NCBI GenBank assembly: GCA_964523895.1
Contig: CAZGBJ010000001.1
Location: 1-64,000 of the forward strand
DNA length: 64,000 nucleotides
Direction: 5' to 3'
Origin: UBA7359 sp964523895
Lineage (GTDB): Bacteria > Pseudomonadota > Gammaproteobacteria > Eutrophobiales > Eutrophobiaceae
Position 1 is the first letter of the stretch. Every line of letters starts with the position of its first letter. A program made the translations under genes and the position numbers. The notes below the pieces were generated by a model that saw only the letters and a list, made by a program, of their open reading frames with translations, had not been told where the DNA came from and ran no database searches. This document shows, one piece after another, positions 9,480 through 18,732 of this stretch.

Positions 9480-10046
9480 ATGTTGATTTTATTAAAAACG
9501 CTTAAAACTGTAAGTCTCCTTTTTACATTTACCTGTATATGTAATTTAGCTTATGCAAAGACAATTAATATAAAATCAACACATGCTTATACAGAAGAGT
9601 CAACTTACTATCTGGATACATTATTTGACTTTGGATTAACTGAAGAAGCTGATAAAGCATTACATCATGGCATTTCTCTTGAAATACACACTCATTTTCA
9701 ATTACGTTTAAAACGAGAATGGCTTTGGGATAAAACGATCAGTGAAAAGGAAATAATTTACAAACTTGAACATAGACCACTGACCAAGAGTTTCTTGACA
9801 ATAAATTTAAACACCGGCTTACGAAATTCGTACAGTAACCTTGATGCTGCATTAAACGATATAAATTCAGTATCAAAAATGGAATTATTTGATCAAAGTA
9901 TGTTGCATGTAGATAAAAATTATATTGCCAGAATTAGAACCTTTCTCGATATTGGAGCATTACCGGCACCAATGCGACCTCAGGCCTATTTTTCTTCAAA
10001 TTGGGATATGTCCAGTGAATGGCATGAGTGGGAAATCACACAATGA
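9480..10046 (+). CDS. DUF4390 family exported protein
   Basis: 188 residues from ATG 9480, chosen because it follows the rsmB stop by 4 nt and gives a clean signal peptide (MLILLKTLKTVSLLFTF ... LAYA). The open frame reaches back to 9441 inside rsmB. The mature part, with HFQLRLKREWLWDK and a conserved LDIGALPAPMRPQAYFSS near the C-terminus, matches the DUF4390 proteins that regularly sit between rsmB and an ntrY-like kinase gene. Function is unknown; location suggests a periplasmic partner of the sensor kinase, which is inference. Confidence 0.8.
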   Translation: MLILLKTLKTVSLLFTFTCICNLAYAKTINIKSTHAYTEESTYYLDTLFDFGLTEEADKALHHGISLEIHTHFQLRLKREWLWDKTISEKEIIYKLEHRPLTKSFLTINLNTGLRNSYSNLDAALNDINSVSKMELFDQSMLHVDKNYIARIRTFLDIGALPAPMRPQAYFSSNWDMSSEWHEWEITQ

Positions 10047-12232
10047 AAAGAGGCGGTAAAATAATATTAATTATTGGCTCGTGCCTGTTTGTTTTCATGC
10101 TGGCATCGTTACTCATGATGAGCCAGTCTTTACAAAATCCAGAATTATTTGACCGTTATTATTCAGCACTGCTGATATTTAATGCATTAGGATTAATTAG
10201 TCTTGTTGCCTTAATCCTTGTCAATCTTAAACGACTAATACGCCAACTTAAAAATCATGTCATTGGCTCCAGGATGACCGTCAGGATGGTAATGATTTTT
10301 TCTTTACTATCAGTAACGCCTGTACTTATCGTTTATTCCTTCTCTCTGGACTTTCTTCACCGCGGTATAGATAGCTGGTTTGACTTAAGAGTAGAACAGG
10401 CACTTGATGATTCACTCGAATTAAGTCGACTTGCACTAGATGTTCGAATGCGTGAACTTATCTATACAACAGAAAAAGTTGCCGAAGAATTAAGCGAAAC
10501 AACTGATGCAGAATTACCCTTTGACATTGATCAAATCAGGGAACGTATTAATGCTAATGAACTGACATTATTTACCAAAAAGGGCGCTATCATCGCTTCA
10601 AGCTCAAATGATACAAAAAGCCTTGTTCCCAATACACCAGATAGCACAATTTTACTGCAATTGTCGCAGACAAATAGCTACATAGGGCTAGATGTCATCA
10701 AGGACACAAACCTGTTAATCCGGGCAGCAGTGAATTTACCAGTTATTGATCTCGATAAAGAAGCCCGTATTGTGCAAGCTTTATATCCAATATCAGAACG
10801 CATTACGCAACTTGCCAACAACGTTCAGTCATCTTACATCGAATATAAAGAACTCTCTTATCTTCGCGAACAATTAAAAGTTAGTTTCATAATAATATTA
10901 ACACTGGTTTTATTATTCAGTGTTTTTAGCGCGGTATGGGCTGCATTTTATTCAGCACGTAAGCTTGCTGCACCGGTAAAAAATCTGGCAGAAGGCACGC
11001 GTGCTATTGCAGAAGGTGATTATAGCACTCGCTTGCCTGTACCAAGTAATGACGAACTTGGTTTTCTTATCGCGTCATTTAATGATATGACTGATAAAAT
11101 TTCTCAGGCAAGAGATACGGCAAAACTAAGCCAACAGGAAGCTGAGTCACAACAAACATATCTCGAGACTGTCTTGGCACGCCTTTCATCCGGCGTCATG
11201 GTCTTCAATAAAGAAGGTGATTTGGAAAAATCAAATATTAGTGCTGCACAAATATTACAAGTTGAAGTAGAAACGCTAGCCCATAAAAATATAATATCGC
11301 TTACCAAAGACCACCCAAATCTGAATGATTTTTTTGAATGTATTTCTTTGAATATAGAAGAACGACTGGATGATTGGCGTGAACAAATCACTTTGTCGGA
11401 TAAAACTGGTAATCAAATTTTAATAATTAATGGCGCAACGCTAACCGGGCTTGATGGCTCAACGACTGGGCATGTTATTGTCTTTGATGAAATCACTGCT
11501 TTAATACAAGGACAACGTGATGCAGCATGGAGCGAAATGGCACGTCGTCTTGCACACGAAATTAAAAATCCATTAACACCCATTCAACTTGCTGCCGAAC
11601 GTTTAAGACACAAATATCTTTCCAGAATGGATACAGACGATGCAGATATGCTTGATAGAATGACAAATACAATCATCCAACAAGTAGAAACCATGAAAGA
11701 TATGGTCAACAGTTTTTCCGACTATGCCAGATCACCTGAGTTTAATCCTGAAGAAATTAAAATTGAGCATTTGATTCAGGAAGGCCTCGATTTATTCACT
11801 AATACAGATGATGATAATAAAATTGAAACAGACATTGAATCACACCTTCCTGCAATCATTGGCGACGAAAAGAAATTAAGACAAGTATTCAATAACCTGT
11901 TAACAAATGCTATTGATGCGAATACGGCCAGCGATGATAATCATCTAAAAGTCAGTGCGAAAAAAATCAATATTGACGAAAGTGAGATGCTTGAAATTCG
12001 AATTATTGATAGTGGTTCGGGGATAGATACAGAGGTAATAAATAACTTATTTGAGCCTTACATAACAACCAAACAAAAAGGGACTGGACTGGGACTAGCC
12101 ATCGTAAAAAAAATTATCGATGAACACCTGGGTTCAGTCTGGCTTGAAAATAACAAAGAACAGAAAGGTGCTTGTGCCGTGATAAGATTACCGGTAAATA
12201 TTTCATTCAATAAACTACAAAAACGCGCATAG
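10043..12232 (+). CDS. ntrY: NtrY-like membrane sensor histidine kinase
   Basis: 729 residues from ATG 10043, which overlaps the previous stop as ATGA; a GTG five codons upstream is also possible. Two TM segments near the N-terminus and a third near 80-95 precede a periplasmic region and another TM near 285. A HAMP domain (about 310-365), a PAS domain (about 375-480), HisKA with HEIKNPLTPIQLAAERL (His near 505) and an HATPase domain (NLLTNAIDA, then GTGLGLAIVKKI near 680) follow. This is the NtrY layout. The cognate regulator ntrX lies 4 nt downstream and trkAH follow. The stimulus cannot be read from sequence. Confidence 0.92.
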   Translation: MKRGGKIILIIGSCLFVFMLASLLMMSQSLQNPELFDRYYSALLIFNALGLISLVALILVNLKRLIRQLKNHVIGSRMTVRMVMIFSLLSVTPVLIVYSFSLDFLHRGIDSWFDLRVEQALDDSLELSRLALDVRMRELIYTTEKVAEELSETTDAELPFDIDQIRERINANELTLFTKKGAIIASSSNDTKSLVPNTPDSTILLQLSQTNSYIGLDVIKDTNLLIRAAVNLPVIDLDKEARIVQALYPISERITQLANNVQSSYIEYKELSYLREQLKVSFIIILTLVLLFSVFSAVWAAFYSARKLAAPVKNLAEGTRAIAEGDYSTRLPVPSNDELGFLIASFNDMTDKISQARDTAKLSQQEAESQQTYLETVLARLSSGVMVFNKEGDLEKSNISAAQILQVEVETLAHKNIISLTKDHPNLNDFFECISLNIEERLDDWREQITLSDKTGNQILIINGATLTGLDGSTTGHVIVFDEITALIQGQRDAAWSEMARRLAHEIKNPLTPIQLAAERLRHKYLSRMDTDDADMLDRMTNTIIQQVETMKDMVNSFSDYARSPEFNPEEIKIEHLIQEGLDLFTNTDDDNKIETDIESHLPAIIGDEKKLRQVFNNLLTNAIDANTASDDNHLKVSAKKINIDESEMLEIRIIDSGSGIDTEVINNLFEPYITTKQKGTGLGLAIVKKIIDEHLGSVWLENNKEQKGACAVIRLPVNISFNKLQKRA

Positions 12233-12236
12233 TCTG

Positions 12237-13595
12237 ATGAGCAAAAGACATATACTTGTTGTTGACGATGAACCGGATATTCGTAACCTGGTACAGGAAA
12301 TTCTTGAGGATGAAGGATTTAGTGTCAACATTGCAGAGAATGCCGCTAAAGCACGTCAGGAAGTAGAATCATTAGAACCCGATCTGATTTTACTGGACAT
12401 CTGGATGCCCGATGTTGACGGCATTACCTTATTAAAAGAATGGAAAGAGAATGATCATATCATTGCTCCGATCATAATGATGTCCGGTCATGGTAATGTT
12501 GAAACCGCAGTAGAAGCAACCCGTCTTGGTGCATATGATTTCATAGAAAAACCGCTTTCCATTTCTAAACTGTTACTAACAATAAAACATGCTTTTGAAA
12601 CATCGTCGTTGCAACAGGAAAACTTGCAATTACACCATGCAACTTCATCTATACTTGAGCCAGTCGGAAAAAGTAAGGTAATTTCAGACCTAAGATCTCA
12701 AATAACGCGTATTGCCAAACACGACACACCTGTATTGATGTATGGCGAGTCAGGAACAGACAAGGAATTATTTGCACGCTATTTACATTCATTGAGCCCG
12801 CGCAGTAATGGTCCATTTATTACAGTAAGCATATCTGCATTAGGCAAAGACCATGCAGAAACAGAATTATTTGGATTGGAAACAAATAATCAATCTCAGG
12901 AAGGCTATTTTGACAAGGCAATAGGTGGAATACTCTATATAAAAGATATTGGTGAGCTTGATAAAACCCTGCAATCACGTTTGCATGATGTTCTGGAAAC
13001 AAAAAAATATAGTCATATTGGCAGTTCAGAACAAATTGGGCTGGATATGCGCATTATTGCAGCAACTCGTTTCAATATTGAATCCTTGGTGCAGGAAAAC
13101 CGATTTAGAGATGATCTGTATTATCTATTAAATGTACTACCTGTTTCTATCCCGCCAATCCGTGAACACTATGAAGATGTTCCTGCCCTACTTGAATTTT
13201 ATGTCAATTATTTCATCGAAACGGAAGGACTCTCCTACCGGAGGTTTAATGTTGCAGCACAAAATCGTTTAAGAAGTTATCAATGGCCCGGTAACGTGAG
13301 AGAATTAAAAAACCTTGTTCAGCGCCTTTTAATTCTGGGCACAGATGAAACCATTAATATAGATGAAATTGAGTCCAGTCTGGGTAATATTGAAATAAAA
13401 AAAGATGGGACGGCTATAGAAGACTTTAATTTCGATTTACCATTACGTGACGCGAGAGAAAATTTTGAAAAAGCTTATCTTGAATATCAATTAAAAAAAG
13501 CAAAGGGCAGTGTTAGTAAAGTAGCAAATACGGTCGGAATAGAACGAACTCATCTCTACCGAAAACTGAAAATGCTGGGAATCGATTTAAAATGA
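12237..13595 (+). CDS. ntrX: NtrX-like response regulator with a degenerate AAA+ domain
   Basis: 452 residues. The receiver domain (1-120) is intact with DD at 10-11, phosphoacceptor Asp54 and Lys105 (EKPL). The sigma-54-interaction AAA+ domain (about 140-370) is degraded: Walker A reads GESGTDKE (170-177) instead of GESGTGKE; Walker B reads GILYIKDIGEL (231-241), with Lys236 where the Asp is expected; and the segment after ELFG is about five residues shorter than in NtrC and lacks GAFTGA. A Fis-type HTH closes the protein (GSVSKVANTVGIERTHLYRKL). NtrX proteins lacking GAFTGA are known; loss of both Walker motifs suggests a DNA-binding regulator that does not remodel sigma-54 polymerase. Confidence 0.9.
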   Translation: MSKRHILVVDDEPDIRNLVQEILEDEGFSVNIAENAAKARQEVESLEPDLILLDIWMPDVDGITLLKEWKENDHIIAPIIMMSGHGNVETAVEATRLGAYDFIEKPLSISKLLLTIKHAFETSSLQQENLQLHHATSSILEPVGKSKVISDLRSQITRIAKHDTPVLMYGESGTDKELFARYLHSLSPRSNGPFITVSISALGKDHAETELFGLETNNQSQEGYFDKAIGGILYIKDIGELDKTLQSRLHDVLETKKYSHIGSSEQIGLDMRIIAATRFNIESLVQENRFRDDLYYLLNVLPVSIPPIREHYEDVPALLEFYVNYFIETEGLSYRRFNVAAQNRLRSYQWPGNVRELKNLVQRLLILGTDETINIDEIESSLGNIEIKKDGTAIEDFNFDLPLRDARENFEKAYLEYQLKKAKGSVSKVANTVGIERTHLYRKLKMLGIDLK

Positions 13596-13611
13596 AGATT
13601 ATTATAAGCTT

Positions 13612-14985
13612 ATGAAAATCATAATTCTGGGTGCAGGTCAGGTTGGCTCATCAGTCGCAGCTAGTCTGGTCAATGAAGAAAATGATATTACTCTGGTCGA
13701 TGTTGATCCGACAGCACTTCAATTAATAAGTGAGCGTTATGATTTAAGAACGATCACAGGTATTGCATCGCACCCGTCAGTATTGGCAAAAGCCGGTGCA
13801 AAAGATGCCGATATGATACTTGCCGTTACTAACAGCGACGAAGTTAATATGATTGCCTGCCAGGTCGCTTACACTTTATTTCACACGCCAACAAAAATAG
13901 CGCGAATTCGTGAGATTGAATACCTTAAAAACACACCTTTATTTGCGCAGGAAGCGCTTCCTGTCGATGTTTTAATTAGCCCGGAGCAACTCGTTACAGA
14001 ATATATTGAAAGACTCATATCGCATCCTGGCGCGCTTCAAGTCGTTGACTTTGCCGACGGAAAAGCACAAATGATAGCACTCAAGGCCTCATACAGTGGC
14101 ATGTTGGTTGGACATTCAATACGTGATCTTAAAAAGCAACTGCCAGGTATTGAATATAAAATATTTATTATTTTTAGAAAGAACCAGGCCATCATTCCTG
14201 ATGCTGACACTGTAATTGTAGCTAATGATGAAGTTTTCTTTATTAGTTCACAAAAATCAATTCGCCAGTTATTACAAATTATTCGTAATAAAGAAAAACC
14301 GTATAAAAGTATCATGATTGCAGGTGGGGGTAATATTGGCTTACGTTTGGCTGAAATTTTAGAAGGTAAATATAAAGTAAAATTATTAGAACTTGACCCT
14401 GCTAATGCACGTTTTGCTTCCGAAACCTTAAAAAATGCCATTGTCTTGAATGGTGATGCTGCTGATGAAGAATTGCTTAACGAAGAAGATATCGATAAAA
14501 CCGATGTCTTTTGCGCCGTAACAAATGCGGATGAAGCTAATATTATTTCTTCAATGCTAGCCAAACGGCTAGGCGCGAGAAAAGTAATGGCATTAATTAA
14601 CCGTGCTGCTTATCTCGACCTGGTACAAAGTAATACGATTGATGTTGCTATTTCTCCGCAACAAACCACTATCGGCAGCTTACTTGCTCATGTTCGCAAA
14701 GGTGATGTTGTTGTTGTTCACGCTCTACGAAGAGGAACCGCTGAAGCAATCGAAGCAATTGCACATGGAAACAAATCATCTTCCAAAGTAGTCGGCCGAG
14801 CTATAAAAGATATCGATTTGCCAGAGGGCACAACAATCGGCGCAATTGTTCGAGGTGATGAGGTTATAATGGCTAAACTTAAAACAGTTATTGAAGCTGA
14901 AGATCATGTCATTCTTATCGTATCAGATAAAAAACATGTGGCTAAAGTTGAGGCCTTGTTTCAAGTTGGCATAACTTTTTTATAG
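13612..14985 (+). CDS. trkA: Trk potassium uptake regulatory subunit TrkA
   Basis: 457 residues, the usual length of two-RCK TrkA. Each half begins with a Rossmann dinucleotide motif: MKIIILGAGQVGSSVA at the N-terminus and MIAGGGNIGLRLAEIL near 235. The subunit is a cytoplasmic NAD(H)/ATP-sensing gate for TrkH. It lies 16 nt after ntrX and 12 nt before trkH, so the kinase pair and the K+ transporter are probably one transcript. Confidence 0.96.
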   Translation: MKIIILGAGQVGSSVAASLVNEENDITLVDVDPTALQLISERYDLRTITGIASHPSVLAKAGAKDADMILAVTNSDEVNMIACQVAYTLFHTPTKIARIREIEYLKNTPLFAQEALPVDVLISPEQLVTEYIERLISHPGALQVVDFADGKAQMIALKASYSGMLVGHSIRDLKKQLPGIEYKIFIIFRKNQAIIPDADTVIVANDEVFFISSQKSIRQLLQIIRNKEKPYKSIMIAGGGNIGLRLAEILEGKYKVKLLELDPANARFASETLKNAIVLNGDAADEELLNEEDIDKTDVFCAVTNADEANIISSMLAKRLGARKVMALINRAAYLDLVQSNTIDVAISPQQTTIGSLLAHVRKGDVVVVHALRRGTAEAIEAIAHGNKSSSKVVGRAIKDIDLPEGTTIGAIVRGDEVIMAKLKTVIEAEDHVILIVSDKKHVAKVEALFQVGITFL

Positions 14986-14997
14986 AGTAAAAAACAT

Positions 14998-16449
14998 ATG
15001 CAACTTGCCGTCATTCAACGCATATTGGGAATATTGCTTTCTTTATTTAGTTTAACTATGTTCCCTCCTCTGGTTGTATCTATAGTTAGCGCTGATGGTG
15101 CAACTGTCGCATTTATATCTTCTTTCGCACTTATTCTTTCTATCGGCTTGGCCTTATGGTTTCCTGTTAGGAACTTTAAAGACGAATTACGCCTACGCGA
15201 TGGTTTCATTGTCGTTGTTCTTTTCTGGGTCGGCCTTGGCATAGCTGGCAGCATGCCTTTGATTTTATCTGACACACCTGATCTATCAATAACCGATGCC
15301 ATATTTGAATCTATCTCGGGATTAACTACGACTGGTGCAACTATTATTACCGGAATTGATTTTTTACCACAATCAATCCTCTTCTACCGACAAGAATTAC
15401 AATGGTTAGGCGGAATGGGTATTATCGTATTGGCTGTAGCAATCCTGCCTATGTTAGGTATTGGTGGCATGCAGCTATACCGTGCTGAAACACCAGGCCC
15501 GGTTAAAGACTCGAAACTAACACCAAGGATTACGGAAACAGCAAAGGCACTGTGGTACGTCTACCTGGGCATAACCATAAGCTGTGCATTTGCTTACTGG
15601 TTAGCAGGGATGAGTTTATTCGATGCCGTTGCACATAGTTTTTCGACCGTTTCAATTGGAGGTTTTTCAACTCATGATGCCAGCATAGGTTATTTTCAAA
15701 GTAGTGAGATTGAAACAGTTGCGATCTTTTTTATGTTTTTTTCCGGTATTAATTTCAGCTTACATTTCATGGCATGGCGATTTACCAGCATAAAACCTTA
15801 TTGGTATGATGCTGAATTAAGAACTTATATCAGTATTCTATTATTAGTTTGTTTAACTTGCGTGTCATACCACCTGTTAATCAGTGGTCATGGGAATATG
15901 GGCAAAGCGATACAGGACAGTATTTTTCAAACTGTGTCCATCGCAACTACTACAGGATTTACAACAACAGAATTTCAAAACTGGCCGGGGTTTTTGCCGC
16001 TGTTGTTACTATTCTCAAGTTTCATCGGCGCCTGTGCAGGATCAACCGGCGGTGGAATAAAAGTGATTCGTATGCTGTTAGTTTTTAAACAGGGCATGCG
16101 CGAAATTAAACGGCTTATTCATCCGAGTGCCATATTTATAATAAAAATTGGCAATAAACCAATATCTGAACGTATTATTGAAGCGGTATGGGGATTTTTT
16201 GCCGCTTATATCGCTATATTTGCGTTTTTGATGTTGGCATTAATGGCTACGGGTCTGGATCAGGTCACTGCCTTTTCGGCGTTAGCCGCCTGTTTAAATA
16301 ATCTTGGTCCCGGACTTGGTGATGTTAGCCAACATTATGGTCAAATAAGTGATATCTCTAAGTGGATACTTTGCTTCGCTATGTTATTAGGTCGACTGGA
16401 AATATTTACCTTGCTGGTTTTATTTACCCCAACATTCTGGCGCAGTTAA
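14998..16449 (+). CDS. trkH: Trk potassium transporter membrane subunit TrkH
   Basis: 483 residues with about ten TM segments. The four pore-loop repeats of the TrkH/TrkG/KtrB family are readable: LTTTGATIITG, FSTVSIGGFSTH, SIATTTGFTTT and the final loop with NNLGPGLGDVS. The segment GACAGSTGGGIKVIR marks the intramembrane loop. YRAETPGPVKDSKLTPRI is typical of the TrkH subfamily. It works with TrkA encoded directly upstream. Confidence 0.96.
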   Translation: MQLAVIQRILGILLSLFSLTMFPPLVVSIVSADGATVAFISSFALILSIGLALWFPVRNFKDELRLRDGFIVVVLFWVGLGIAGSMPLILSDTPDLSITDAIFESISGLTTTGATIITGIDFLPQSILFYRQELQWLGGMGIIVLAVAILPMLGIGGMQLYRAETPGPVKDSKLTPRITETAKALWYVYLGITISCAFAYWLAGMSLFDAVAHSFSTVSIGGFSTHDASIGYFQSSEIETVAIFFMFFSGINFSLHFMAWRFTSIKPYWYDAELRTYISILLLVCLTCVSYHLLISGHGNMGKAIQDSIFQTVSIATTTGFTTTEFQNWPGFLPLLLLFSSFIGACAGSTGGGIKVIRMLLVFKQGMREIKRLIHPSAIFIIKIGNKPISERIIEAVWGFFAAYIAIFAFLMLALMATGLDQVTAFSALAACLNNLGPGLGDVSQHYGQISDISKWILCFAMLLGRLEIFTLLVLFTPTFWRS

Positions 16450-16462
16450 ATCTGAAATTGCT

Positions 16463-17047
16463 TTGGACAATCAAATAAAAGATAAATGGAATAAACATTA
16501 CCATTCCTGTTCAAACAAACGCTCTGTACCTGCTGAAGTTCTTTTTCAAAACCAACATTTATTACCAGAAGTGGGAACCGCTTTAGACCTGGCATGTGGT
16601 CGTGGTGCTAATGCCATATGCCTTGCAGAAAATGGACTCACTGTTTCGGCCTGGGATATTTCTGAATTGGCCTTGGAACAACTGTCGCTATGCGCAAAAG
16701 AAAAAAAATTAAGCCTAAGCTCAGAACTCAGAAATGTTTCAGAGCAACCACCTGCGGCCGATACATTTGATGTCATTGTCGTTAGTCATTTTCTTGACCG
16801 CGCCTTAATGAACGATATAAGAAGTGCAATAAAACCAGAGGGACTCATCTTTTATCAAACATTCATTAAAGAAAAAGTTGATAAATCCGGCCCTAAAAAT
16901 CCCGATTATCTTTTAGACAATAATGAGCTATTAACTATTTTCAATAACTGGAAAATCATTTGTTATAAAGAAGAAGGGAAAACCGGTAACATTAACGCAG
17001 GATTTAGAAATCAGGCAATGATAATCGCGCAGAAACCGAAAGCATGA
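16463..17047 (+). CDS. Class I SAM-dependent methyltransferase (TehB-like)
   Basis: 194 residues from TTG 16463; no in-frame ATG or GTG gives a complete domain, and no clear Shine-Dalgarno is seen. Motif I is ALDLACGRGANAICLA (near 40), with WDIS as the acidic strand-2 motif and DVIVVSHFLDR as the strand-4 motif. The later part (LIFYQTFIKEK, GPKNPDYLLDNNELLTIF) resembles the TehB-like group that includes tellurite methyltransferases. The substrate is unknown. The next gene starts inside its stop codon (ATGA). Confidence 0.8.
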   Translation: MDNQIKDKWNKHYHSCSNKRSVPAEVLFQNQHLLPEVGTALDLACGRGANAICLAENGLTVSAWDISELALEQLSLCAKEKKLSLSSELRNVSEQPPAADTFDVIVVSHFLDRALMNDIRSAIKPEGLIFYQTFIKEKVDKSGPKNPDYLLDNNELLTIFNNWKIICYKEEGKTGNINAGFRNQAMIIAQKPKA

Positions 17048-17358
17048 ATTCTATTGATACATTTAAATCCTTGCTTGAAAAAGGCAATGATAATGCATTA
17101 CTAAGATATAGCCTGGGCAATGAATATTTTAAAGAGAGTAATTTTGAACAGGCAATACTTCATCTAGAGAAAGCAATCGAGTTTAATCAATCTTATTCTG
17201 CAGCATGGAAACTTTATGCAAAAGCACTATCTGAAAACAATCAAGCTACGGAAGCGATTAGTGCCTATAAGAAAGGAATCGACATAGCAGAAAAAAATGG
17301 CGACAAACAAGCCGCAAAAGAAATGAATATCTTTTTAAAGCGCCTAAAAAAAGATTAA
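17044..17358 (+). CDS. Small tetratricopeptide-repeat protein
   Basis: 104 residues without signal peptide. Two to three TPR units are visible: NALLRYSLGNEYFKESNFEQAILHL, then SYSAAWKLYAKALSENNQATEAISAY and a C-terminal half unit. TPRs mediate protein-protein contacts. It overlaps the methyltransferase stop by 4 nt, so the two are probably co-translated; its partner is unknown. It ends 12 nt from the convergent pyrD. Confidence 0.8.
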   Translation: MNSIDTFKSLLEKGNDNALLRYSLGNEYFKESNFEQAILHLEKAIEFNQSYSAAWKLYAKALSENNQATEAISAYKKGIDIAEKNGDKQAAKEMNIFLKRLKKD

Positions 17359-17370
17359 CTATAAGAAAAA

Positions 17371-18324
17371 TTAATTATGCAACTGCAAGGTCCCGACAAG
17401 TTCGGATACATGATTTAAATTATTCTTATTCAAGTAGTCGACGATACCCTTATTTATCTTTGGACAAATTAATGGTTCATAAAATAAGGCGGTTCCTATA
17501 CCCACTGTTGCTGCCCCGGCAATCATAAATTCAATGGCATCCTCTACTGTGGTCACGCCTCCCTGACCAATAATAGGAATATTATGTTGTTTTGCTACCT
17601 GATAGACCTGATGTACTTTTAACAAGGCTATCGGTTTAATCGCAGGACCTGATAGGCCACCTTGATTATTACCAATGATCGGCTGTCGAGAATTAATATC
17701 AATCGCCATGCCCATTAAAGTATTAATAACGGCTAATCCATCTGTCCCTGCTTCAATACAACGTCGCGCATTTTCGGCGATATCCGTTTGATTTGGGGAA
17801 AGCTTGGTGATTAGTGGTTTTTTTGTCGCTTTACGACAGGCTGCAACGACTCGTGCAGACATATCCGGATCATTACCAAAAGCAACACCGCCCTCTTTTA
17901 CATTAGGACAAGAGATATTAATTTCCATTGCATCAATTGGCGAGTCATCAAAGATACGCGTTATTTCATGGTACTCTTCAACTGTGGTACCAGACAGATT
18001 TGCAATAAAACGAGTTTCAGTAAAGTCCAAGTTGGGTAAATATTCATCCACTACAATTTGAGTTCCTGGATTCTGTAAACCAATCGCATTCAACATACCC
18101 ATATACGTCTCTGACAATCGATGAGGCGAATTACCCAGGCGAGGTTCTAATGTCGTTCCTTTTAAACATATAGCACCCACATCTGTATTAGAAAAGCCAT
18201 TGATGCGCGTATATTCTTCGCCAAAACCAACACAGCCTGATAACAAAACCAAAGGCGAATTGAGTTCCATATTACAAAAATTGAGTTTCAATTTTTTCTT
18301 TTCTTGTTTTGTTAAGCTTGTCAT
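17371..18324 (-). CDS. pyrD: Dihydroorotate dehydrogenase, class 1B catalytic subunit
   Basis: 317 residues from ATG 18324. It oxidises dihydroorotate to orotate with FMN in pyrimidine synthesis. Class 1B traits: the NAIGLQNPG motif (about 90), the active-site cysteine in INISCPNVKEGG (about 138) and FMN-phosphate motifs IIGQGGVTT and GAATVGIGTAL near the C-terminus. No pyrK electron-transfer subunit is adjacent. The frame can be extended ten codons to 18354, but those codons are supplied by the 7-bp repeat array framing the neighbouring four-helix-bundle gene, so I judge the ATG at 18324 to be the ancestral start. Confidence 0.92.
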   Translation of the reverse strand: MTSLTKQEKKKLKLNFCNMELNSPLVLLSGCVGFGEEYTRINGFSNTDVGAICLKGTTLEPRLGNSPHRLSETYMGMLNAIGLQNPGTQIVVDEYLPNLDFTETRFIANLSGTTVEEYHEITRIFDDSPIDAMEINISCPNVKEGGVAFGNDPDMSARVVAACRKATKKPLITKLSPNQTDIAENARRCIEAGTDGLAVINTLMGMAIDINSRQPIIGNNQGGLSGPAIKPIALLKVHQVYQVAKQHNIPIIGQGGVTTVEDAIEFMIAGAATVGIGTALFYEPLICPKINKGIVDYLNKNNLNHVSELVGTLQLHN

Positions 18325-18336
18325 ATTTTTTAAAGA

Positions 18337-18364
18337 ACAGGAAACAGAAGTCATGAGGCAGAAA
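18337..18364 (+). repeat. Left heptad array of the four-helix-bundle cassette
   Basis: Four consecutive 7-bp units read on the plus strand: ACAGGAA, ACAGAAG, TCATGAG, GCAGAAA (consensus nCAGrAr). The array overlaps the possible upstream extension of pyrD and the 3-prime end of the four-helix-bundle gene. It is inverted relative to the matching array at 18733-18760, with ACAGAAGTCA shared exactly. Confidence 0.75.
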
Positions 18365-18716
18365 TAAGAATTTTCTTGTAATAAGCACTCAATAACTTAC
18401 TGACCTCTTCTATTTGAGTTACTAGTACGTTAGTTTCTGCGTATTTAAGATCATTTATTAAAATCAAATAATACCGGGTTTCTCCTAATGAACCCTGGGC
18501 AATATTGAAAAATCGCGCTTTGTCTGCTTGCCCACGTTTTTTGAATCCCTCTGCAATATTTGCAGGAATAGATACAGCAGAACGTCGAAATTGTGACGTT
18601 AATCCATATTGTTCATTCTTAGGGAGTAACTGGCTTATTTTATACACCTCTAATACAAATTTATGTGCTTTCTGCCAAACAATTAAGTCCTGAAATTTTT
18701 TCGCTGTCGTTATCAT
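18351..18716 (-). CDS. Four-helix-bundle protein (23S rRNA intervening-sequence family)
   Basis: 121 residues from ATG 18716. The typical family pattern is clear: FQDLIVWQKAHKFVLEVYKISQLLP, then YGLTSQFRRSAVSIPANIAEGF, then GSLGETRYYLILI. These proteins form pentameric four-helix bundles and are encoded in intervening sequences of some 23S rRNAs and at scattered chromosomal sites; their role is unsettled. Codons upstream of 18716 (to 18773) translate a repeat array and are unlikely to be native. The gene is framed by inverted 7-bp repeat arrays between pyrD and trmL, which suggests an acquired cassette. Confidence 0.88.
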   Translation of the reverse strand: MITTAKKFQDLIVWQKAHKFVLEVYKISQLLPKNEQYGLTSQFRRSAVSIPANIAEGFKKRGQADKARFFNIAQGSLGETRYYLILINDLKYAETNVLVTQIEEVSKLLSAYYKKILISAS

Positions 18717-18732
18717 GCTTTGAATTCCTTTT

